Shown: positions 49,573-58,200 of the stretch, one piece after another
How positions within the stretch are numbered: the first letter of the stretch is position 1
Layout: the number at the start of each line of letters is the position of its first letter
From: Peptostreptococcus canis
Lineage (GTDB): Bacteria; Bacillota; Clostridia; Peptostreptococcales; Peptostreptococcaceae
Reading direction: 5' to 3'
Assembly: GCF_014229965.1 (NCBI RefSeq)
Contig: NZ_JABGBW010000001.1
Span: 449,769-513,768 of the forward strand
Length of the DNA stretch: 64,000 nt
Position numbers and translations under genes: made by a program
The notes under the pieces: model-generated
The model's database searches: none
The model's input: the letters and a program-made list of their open reading frames with translations, nothing else
Told to the model about the DNA's origin: nothing

Positions 49573-51279
49573 ATGAAGTTAGTTATTGCAGAAAAGCCGA
49601 GTGTTGCAATCTCCATTGCAAAGGTTATTGGAGCAAATAAAAAGAAAGACGGATATTATGAAGGAAACGGATATAGGGTGAGCTGGTGCGTTGGACACCT
49701 AATTCAAATGGCAAATCCGGATGCTTATGATGAAAAGTACGCCAAGTGGAATATGGCTGATTTACCGATTATTCCGAGCGCCTACAAGTATGAAGTAGCA
49801 AAGGCAACCAAGAAGCAGTTTAACATCCTTAAAAAGCTGATGAATGATAAAGAGATTGATACGGTTATCAACGCTTGTGATGCAGGTCGTGAAGGAGAAA
49901 GCATTTTTAGATTGGTATATAACGAAGCTAAATGCAAAAAGAAGATGAAACGCCTTTGGATTTCATCTATGGAGGATAGTGCCATTAAAGAGGGCTTTGA
50001 TAATCTAAAAGACGGAAAGGGCTATGACAATCTCTTTGAATCGGCACAGGCAAGAGCGATTGCAGATTGGCTTGTCGGAATGAACATCAGCAGGCTCTAT
50101 TCTTGCCTATATAAGCAAAATTACAGTGTAGGAAGAGTGCAGACACCGACTCTTGCCATGATTGTAAAAAGAGATGATGAGATAGCTAATTTCAAGAAAG
50201 AGAAATACTATACAGTGGAGCTATCTATGAATGGTTTTACACTATCAACGGATAGAATTGATGATGAGGTTGCTGCCGAACAGCTAATCAATTTAGTTGG
50301 CGATAAGATTGAAATCACTGATGTTATTCAGAAAGAGAAAATAACAAAGCCTGATTTACCTTTTGACCTGACAACACTTCAAAGGGAATGCAATAAGTAT
50401 TTCGGATATAGTGCCAAGCAGACACTTGACTATGCTCAAAGCCTGTATGAAAAGAAACTGATTACTTATCCAAGAACGGACAGCAGGTGTTTAACAGAGG
50501 ATATGATTACAAGTACCATCAATAACATTTTGGGCAAAAATGACTTTGATACAGGGCGCATCAAGACGGTATTTAACTCTAAAAAGGTTACGGATCACCA
50601 CGCTATTATTCCGACAATCAGTTCATTAAAGGAAGATGTTTCTAAGCTTCCTCTAAGCGAAGCTAAAGTTTACTTTCTTATATCCGATAAATTTCACGCA
50701 AGTGTAGGTTATCCACTTATTGAAAATACAACAAAGATTGTAGCTTCATTTGACGGTTTTGAATTTACAAGTTCAGGCAAGGTAATTAAGGATGAAGGCT
50801 TTAGCAAATACCTTAAAGAATACAAATCAAAAAAGAATGAAGATGCTGTACTTCCTAATGTAAGTGTTGGTGATGTTTTAAGCATTGAAAATAAAGAGAT
50901 TAAAGAAAAATTTACCAAACCTCCAAAACACTTTACGGAAGATACTCTCTTAAAGTCTATGGAGATTGCGGGAAATGATGCCTTAGAAAAAGGTGTAGAA
51001 GTGGAAAGAAAAGGACTTGGAACACCTGCAACAAGGGCAGGGATTATCGAAAATCTAATTTATAAGGGATTTGTAGAAAGAGATAAGAAAAATCTTATAG
51101 CCACTCATAAAGGAATTAGCCTTGTAACGATTGTAGCGGATAACTTTAAGTCGGCAGAAACGACAGCGAAGTGGGAAATGGAATTATCGTATATTGCTCA
51201 AGGAAAATCTTCAAAGGAAGAATTTTTGAAAGATATTGAAAATGAGATAAAAGAGGCTGTTTTGACATATCGCAAGTAA
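49573..51279 (+). CDS. topB: DNA topoisomerase III
   Basis: Type IA topoisomerase of 568 residues. Toprim domain at the N-terminus (VIAEKPSVAISIAKVIG, with metal site DAGREGE near 100) and the catalytic tyrosine in LITYPRTDSR (about 302). It lacks C-terminal zinc fingers, as usual for ICE-borne TopB. It should remove tangles during transfer replication. Good AGGAGG site. Confidence 0.94.
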   Translation: MKLVIAEKPSVAISIAKVIGANKKKDGYYEGNGYRVSWCVGHLIQMANPDAYDEKYAKWNMADLPIIPSAYKYEVAKATKKQFNILKKLMNDKEIDTVINACDAGREGESIFRLVYNEAKCKKKMKRLWISSMEDSAIKEGFDNLKDGKGYDNLFESAQARAIADWLVGMNISRLYSCLYKQNYSVGRVQTPTLAMIVKRDDEIANFKKEKYYTVELSMNGFTLSTDRIDDEVAAEQLINLVGDKIEITDVIQKEKITKPDLPFDLTTLQRECNKYFGYSAKQTLDYAQSLYEKKLITYPRTDSRCLTEDMITSTINNILGKNDFDTGRIKTVFNSKKVTDHHAIIPTISSLKEDVSKLPLSEAKVYFLISDKFHASVGYPLIENTTKIVASFDGFEFTSSGKVIKDEGFSKYLKEYKSKKNEDAVLPNVSVGDVLSIENKEIKEKFTKPPKHFTEDTLLKSMEIAGNDALEKGVEVERKGLGTPATRAGIIENLIYKGFVERDKKNLIATHKGISLVTIVADNFKSAETTAKWEMELSYIAQGKSSKEEFLKDIENEIKEAVLTYRK

Positions 51280-51318
51280 GATGCCACTAATTTCAGCGTG
51301 GAAAAAATCCTCTAAAAA

Positions 51319-51327
51319 TGCTATAAT
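51319..51327 (+). promoter_or_regulatory. Extended -10 promoter of KilA-N gene
   Basis: TGCTATAAT is a perfect extended -10 element (TG at 51319-51320, TATAAT at 51322-51327), 37 bases before the KilA-N start. A weak TGGAAA sits near the -35 position. It implies separate transcription of this gene inside the conjugation operon. Confidence 0.55.
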
Positions 51328-51363
51328 ACAAAGTAATCAATTTAATGATTGAGAGGTGATTAT

Positions 51364-52167
51364 GTGTCTAAAATAAATGTTGAAGGTTCAGAAATCAGCA
51401 TTATTGCCATAGACAATAGAGATTATATTTCTTTAACGGATATGGTTAGAAATATTGAGAACGGTTCTGCTTTGATTGAAAAGTGGCTCAGAAACAAGAA
51501 TACAATAGAGTTTTTAGGTATTTGGGAAGAAATGTATAACACGAATTTTAATTCCCCCGAATTCGAGGGAATTAAAAATGAAGCAGGATTTAACCGTTTT
51601 ATATTATCAGTTAAGCAATGGGTGGAAAAAACTAATTCTATCGGTATCGTTGCGAGAGCAGGAAGATATGGTGGAACTTATGCTCATAAAGATATAGCGT
51701 TTGAGTTTGCTTCTTGGGTATCGCCATACTTTAAATTATATTTAATCAAGGAATTTGAACGCCTAAAGGAAGAAGAACAAAAGAAGTTAGGATGGGATAT
51801 TAAGAGAAATTTGGCAAAAATCAATTATAGAATTCACACAGATGCCATTAAAAACAAACTTGTACCGGATAAACTTTCAAAAGAAAAAATCAATTTTATT
51901 TATGCAAGTGAAGCGGATATTCTTAATGTTTCTCTATTTGGAATAACAGCTAAGGAGTGGCGTGATGAAAATCCGGATTTAAAAGGCAATATTAGAGATT
52001 ATGCGGATATATCACAGCTTGTCTGCCTTTCTAATCTTGAGAATCTTAATGCGGTATTTATAAATGAAGGCATGAGCCAATCTGAAAGATTGGAAAAATT
52101 AAATGCAATAGCTATTGAACAAATGAAGATACTATCTGAAAGTGAATCAATTAAAAAATTGAAATAG
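51364..52167 (+). CDS. KilA-N domain protein
   Basis: A 267-residue protein with an N-terminal KilA-N DNA-binding domain (DYISLTDMVRNIENGSALIEKWLRNKNTIEFLGIWEEMYN ... GRYGGTYAHKDIAFEFASWVSPYFKLYLIKEF), the fold of phage antirepressors and Bro proteins, plus a helical C-terminal half. Start is GTG behind GAGAGGTG; an ATG two bases earlier is out of frame. It has its own promoter and is bounded by a terminator, so it looks like an independent cargo or regulatory gene set between topB and the methylase-helicase gene. Confidence 0.85.
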   Translation: MSKINVEGSEISIIAIDNRDYISLTDMVRNIENGSALIEKWLRNKNTIEFLGIWEEMYNTNFNSPEFEGIKNEAGFNRFILSVKQWVEKTNSIGIVARAGRYGGTYAHKDIAFEFASWVSPYFKLYLIKEFERLKEEEQKKLGWDIKRNLAKINYRIHTDAIKNKLVPDKLSKEKINFIYASEADILNVSLFGITAKEWRDENPDLKGNIRDYADISQLVCLSNLENLNAVFINEGMSQSERLEKLNAIAIEQMKILSESESIKKLK

Positions 52168-52193
52168 AGTAATAATATTTGGTATATAGCGAA

Positions 52194-52225
52194 GGTGATT
52201 AGAGTAAAATCTAACCGCCTTTTTT
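52194..52225 (+). terminator. Hairpin-T-tract in leader of methylase-helicase gene
   Basis: GGTGATTAGA (52194-52203) pairs with TCTAACCGCC (52210-52219) with one mismatch, followed by six T. The next ribosome site follows within 15 bases. Confidence 0.7.
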
Positions 52226-52249
52226 GTTTGAAAAAAGAAGGAGGTAAAA

Positions 52250-55200
52250 ATGCGAATAAATGATTTTCATAACATTTTGGAGCTAATAAAACAGGATATT
52301 TTGCAAAGTGAAGCAGAATACCTGAAGCTCTTAAAGGTTGTTGGAAATAATCAAAGATACGACTTTAGAAGTCAATTAAGTATCTATGATAGAAATTCTG
52401 AAGCGACAGCCTGTGCCAAGTTCGACTATTGGAGGGAACGCTTTAACCGTACCGTTATGAGAGGTCAAAAGGGTATCCCTATTTTAGAGGACTACGGCAC
52501 ATACAAAAAAGTGGCATATATCTTTGATATAAGCCAGACAGTTTCAAGAAACAGAGATGTCAATGAGGTCAATCTTTGGAGATTTGATAAGGAAGCTCAT
52601 AAGGATGTCTTAAAGGGAATGATAACAAGTGAGGGATATGAGGAAAGTGAAAGCACTCTTGAAAATATATTTTCTTTAAGCAGGCTTTATGGTGATGAAA
52701 AGATAGACAGCCTTATGAATGAGCTTAGAATAGCGGATGAGGATAGAATATCCTTTACCAAGTTTGTGAGGGATTCGGTAAGCTATGCGGTAGCGTCAAG
52801 ATTTAAGTTAGATTATCCGATAGATTATGAGCTTTTAAGAGAGAATTTTCAAAGACTTGACAGCATATCTCTAATGAGTCTTGGTGACACCGTATCGGAT
52901 ATTAGCGGAAAGATTATTGATGCGACCATTCAAAAAAGCAAAGAACTTGAGCTTCAAAAAAAAGTTTTAAGAGGAAAAGAAGCAGGATATAATAGGATTA
53001 AAGAAGAATTAGAGGAGGTAGAAGAAAATGTACTTCGACGAGATGATCAGGAAAGAAATGAAAACGAGCGAGTTCTCCGAAATGGAGAGTACGGACGAGA
53101 TAATAGAGAAAATCAGGGAGAATACGCTAAACAGCTTGGAGGAACAGACAGATTTCATGATGGAATATCCGAATCCGACCTACGCAGTGATGAGGCTGAA
53201 TTACCTTTCACAGAGCGAGGAGCAGAGCCACTTCGAGATGCTTTTAGATCTATACAAGGAGAAGAAGCTGACAGGACACCTGATGGATATTCAGAAACAG
53301 GCAATAGAATTTATGAGAAGAGAGAAGCCAAAATTGATGGCAGCTTGGAAGATAGAGGACGAGAACAATCCGCAGTATGGGGCGATGATTTCAGCCCTAA
53401 AGGAAGTGACCATCAAGGAAGTAGTGGAAATCTAAAAGAACATACAGAGGAAGAGATTAGAGAAGCTGAAAAGGCTTCTTTTTCTTTACCCGAAAATTCT
53501 TATGGACAGATAAGCCTTACGATTCCGCTAACTGAGAAGGATATAGATACCGTCCTTATTGACGGAGGAAATCACGATGGCGGTAGACTTCCTGTTATAG
53601 CTGAATTTTCCAAAGGAAAAAGCAATGAAGAATTGGGAGAATACCTTAAAGATACCTTTAGAGGCGGAAATGGATTTTACATTGATGAAAGAGAAGTATC
53701 TTCCTGGTATTCGGATAAAGGTATTCATTTAGCTTATGGAACATCGGCAAGAGAGGATAATACACAAATTTTAAGCTGGCGTGATGCAGCAAGTAGGATA
53801 AATGAACTTCTTGACAGAGGTGAGTTTGCTACAAATGTAGAACTTTTAGAGGCACAGGACTATGAAAGGGATAGAAATTCAGAATCCTTATGGTATCTAA
53901 CGCACGATTTAAGCGAAGAAGGAATAGAGCAAGGATATTTCAACTCTTTTGAAAGAGGTGGTGGATTTCCGGAAGAAACGAAAAGATTATCTGAAGCATT
54001 AAAAAATCCTGAATATCTGAAAGAAACAATCAGGGAATACGAAAGATTTTTAGAAGGATACAAAGAAAACAGAGATGTACTAAGGTTTCATTATCACAAG
54101 GTTGATAGCCTTTATCAAAGACTCAAGGAACTTGAACTGCCACGAAAGGAATACAGTACCAATCTGACAGAACTTACGAAGGTAAAGCCTTTTATTACAG
54201 AAGATGAAGTCCTTGAAAGCCTTTCAAGAGGAAGCGGCATTGATAGAGGAAAAGAACGAATCACCAAGTTTTTTAAAGAAAATCATACTTTGCAGGAAAA
54301 AGCCAATTTCCTAAAAGACGAATATGGAATCGGAGGACATTCCCATGCAATTTCAGGGGCAATGGGAAGTGATGAATGGCACGATGCAAAGGGACTTAAA
54401 TTACAGAAAAATGATTGTAATGATGTGTTTCTTACTTGGACAAGTGTTGCAAAGCATATCGATGAGCTGCTTTCTAAAAATCTTTATCTTGAGGAAAAGA
54501 AAATAGAAAGTAATACAGAGATAGAAGAAAAAGAACCGCAATATTATTCCAAAGACAATCCTGAAAACTTAATGACGGATGAAATGCTTGAAAGAGTGCC
54601 TGAACTTTATGCACAAGAAGATGTATCTTTAGCAGATAAGCAAGTTCATGCTGCATATATCATTCCATTGAGAAGTAATTGGACTTGGTATATGACAGAA
54701 TACGATAGGGAAAGTGGTGATGCTTTCGGACTTGTGCTTGGGATTGAGCCTGAATGGGGATATTTTAATCTTGAGGAGTTGAAAGAACTAAACGCACAAA
54801 GGCTCATTTTAGAAGATTTTCCAAAGACCTTTAGAGAACTTAAAGACAGTGAACTTAAAAAGCAGATGGATGAGCAGGAACTTCAGTTTGTCTTTAATGG
54901 AGAACTTAGCTTTGAAAATAAAGCAGAGCTTGAAGCACCTGAAGAAACAGAAGAAGATACAAAGCGTGACACAGTTCAAGCTACCTTATTTGATTACCTC
55001 AAAGAAAGAGAAGAAGTAGAGCTTAATGAAAAAGAGGAAAGCCTTTTAGATGATTTTGCAGTTAAAACAGGCGATACCGTATATTTCAACCATGAAGAAT
55101 ACACTGTAAGGGAGATTTCTAAAAACCAAATCACAGGAAGATATGATTTATGGATTGATCCGGCAAGAAGTGGAAATCATCAAATCCCCATTGTAGCCTT

Positions 55201-58200
55201 TGAAGATAATGAGGACTTATTAAAGCAGGTAAGTCTTGAAAGACCTAACTTTATTGTTGGAGATGAAGTTAAATATAAGGATAAAAACTATACCATCACA
55301 CGCTTTGATGATATGGGAAATAACCTAAAGACAATAACAGTCAAGGACAATACCGAATATCTTGGCGGTATGATAACAGGCTCCGATGTCATTCCTTATC
55401 GTCTGGAAAGCGACCTTGAGAGGGTATTTCAAAATCAAACATATAAACAGCCAGAGCAGAATACTGAAGAAACTCAAATAAGGAAAGGGGAAGCTCATAA
55501 CTTCAAAATTACGGAAGAAACGCTCCCGGACAAGTTATCTCCAAGTGAAAGGTTAAATAATAACCTTGAAGCAATCTCTATGCTGAGTCGCATTGAAAGC
55601 GGACAAAGAGAGCTTGACAGTACAGCTCAGGAAGTTTTAGCAAAGTATGTAGGCTGGGGCGGACTTTCCGAAGTTTTTGACGAAAGCAGAGAAGGACAGT
55701 GGAAAAAAGCGAGGAGTTTCTTAAAAGAAAATCTATCGCAGGCAGAATACGAAGCTGCAAGAGAATCTACTTTAACGAGCTTTTACACACCGAAAACTGT
55801 CATAGACGGAATATATAAGACGCTTTCGGATATGGGATTTAAACAGGGAAACATTTTAGAGCCAAGTATGGGAATAGGAAACTTTATAGGCAATATCCCT
55901 GATAAAATGAGTAAGTCAAAGTTTTATGGTGTAGAGCTTGATTCGGTAAGCGGTCGAATTGGAAAACTACTATACCCTGAAAGTGATATACAGATTAAAG
56001 GACTTGAAGAAACCTCTTTTTCCAATAACTTCTTCGATGCAGTTATCGGCAATGTTCCATTTGGAGAATATAAGGTAAATGACAGGGAGTATAACAAAAA
56101 TAATTTCCTTATCCACGATTATTTCTTTGCAAAGTCCATTGATAAAGTAAGAAACGGAGGTATCATCGCCTTTGTCACATCAAGTGGAACGATGGATAAA
56201 AAGGACGAAAGTGTTAGACGCTATCTTGCAGCAAGAGCCGAGTTTTTAGGGGCGATAAGGCTTCCGAACAATACCTTTAAGGGCGTAGCCGGAACAGAAG
56301 TAACCTCTGATATTATCTTCCTAAAGAAAAGGGACAGCATCAGAGAAAGAGATGAGGACTGGATTCACCTTGCTGAAGATGATAAGGGACTTACCTATAA
56401 CAAATATTTTGTAGATCATCCTGAACAGGTACTCGGCACAATGTGTGAAGTTTCAGGAAGATTTGGCAAGACACTTACTTGTGAGCCAATTGCATATTTA
56501 GGTGCAGAAATAAATATGGCTTCCTTAAAGGATAGACTTGAGATTGCGGGAGAAAGAATTTCAAAAGATGCAAGGTATGAAGAAATAGAGCTTTTAGATG
56601 ATGAAATTACTTCAGTTCCTGCAACGGATGATGTCAAAAACTTTTCCTATACCGTTATTGATGATGAAGTCTATTACAGAGAAAACTCCCTTTTCATCAA
56701 GAAAGAGATAACGGATAAGAATAAGGAAAAGATTAAGGACTATCTTGAACTGAATACTGCCCTTAAAGATGTTATCTACAAGCAGAAAGAGGACTATTCC
56801 GATGATGAGGTAAAGAAAGCTCAAGAAAAGCTCAATGAAGTCTATGACAACTTTTCAAAGAAGCATGGCTTTATAAATAATTTAAGCAATACCAGAGCCT
56901 TAAAAGAGGATAGCAATTTCCCTCTTGTATCTTCCATTGAAATTCTTGATGAAGAAGAAAACTTTAAGGCAAAGGGAGATATTTTCAGTAAGAGAACAAT
57001 CACAAAGGCAAAGACAATAGACCATGTAGATACTTCCCTTGAAGCTCTTGTTTTATCTATGTCAGAAAAAGGTTATGTTGACTTTGAATACATGGAAAAC
57101 CTGACAGGTAAAGATAGACCAACTTTGATAGAAGAATTAAGGGGAGAAATATACCTAAACATCAGAGAAGAACAAAACTTTTATAGACCATTATCCTTTA
57201 ACCCCGAAGATGGAGATTTGCCTTTTGCCTGTGCTAATGGCAGCAATTCATATAAGTACGGCTATGTAACAAAAGATGAATACCTAAGTGGAAATATCAG
57301 AGATAAGATTGCCATAGTAGATAGCTATCTTTCTAAGCTAAGACAGACAGAAAGAGAGTTACCTCATCTTGGCTATGCGGAAGATGGCAAAGAAAAAGAG
57401 CTGATAAGCTATGAGATGAACCGTTTGGAATACCAAAAGGCAGAGCTTACAAAAGTATTACCAAAGGAGCTTGAAGCAAGTGAGATCAATGTACGACTCG
57501 GAGCAACTTGGATACCGATTAAAGATATTGAAAAATTTATCTTTGAAACGCTTAAAACTCCGGGATATGCCAAATGGGATATAAAGGTTAAGTTTTCAAA
57601 TCTGACAAGTGAATGGAATGTAGAAGGTAAAAGCAGGGACAGAGGGAATGACCTTGCAGAGATGACCTACGGTACATCAAGGGTAAATGCCTATAAGCTG
57701 ATTGAAGATGCCCTAAATCTTAAAGAAACAAAGGTATTTGACCAGATTGTAAATCCTGACGGCTCAAAAACTTCTGTACTAAATAAAAAAGAAACGCTTC
57801 TTGCGGGACAAAAACAGGAGCTTTTAAAGGAAGAATTTAAGAACTGGATATTTAACGATCAGGAAAGAAGAAGCCGTCTTGTAAAATTATATAACGAGCG
57901 TTTTAACTCCATCCGTAACAGAGAATATGACGGAAGTAACCTTTCTTTTGAGGGAATGACCACAGAAATTGATTTAAGATCTCATCAAAGAAATGCCATA
58001 GCAAGAAGCCTTTATGGAGGAAATACCCTCCTTGCTCATGTCGTGGGTAGTGGAAAGACCTTTGAAATGGTTGCTTCTGCAATGGAATCTAAAAGGCTTG
58101 GAATGTGTTCTAAGTCTTTATTTGTAGTACCGAATCACTTAACAGGGCAAATTGGCAGAGAGTTTATGCAGCTTTATCCATCCGCTAACATTATGGTGGC

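Noticed and set aside
51364-52167. Prophage remnant around the KilA-N gene
   Set aside because: No other phage gene is adjacent; neighbours on both sides are ICE backbone genes.
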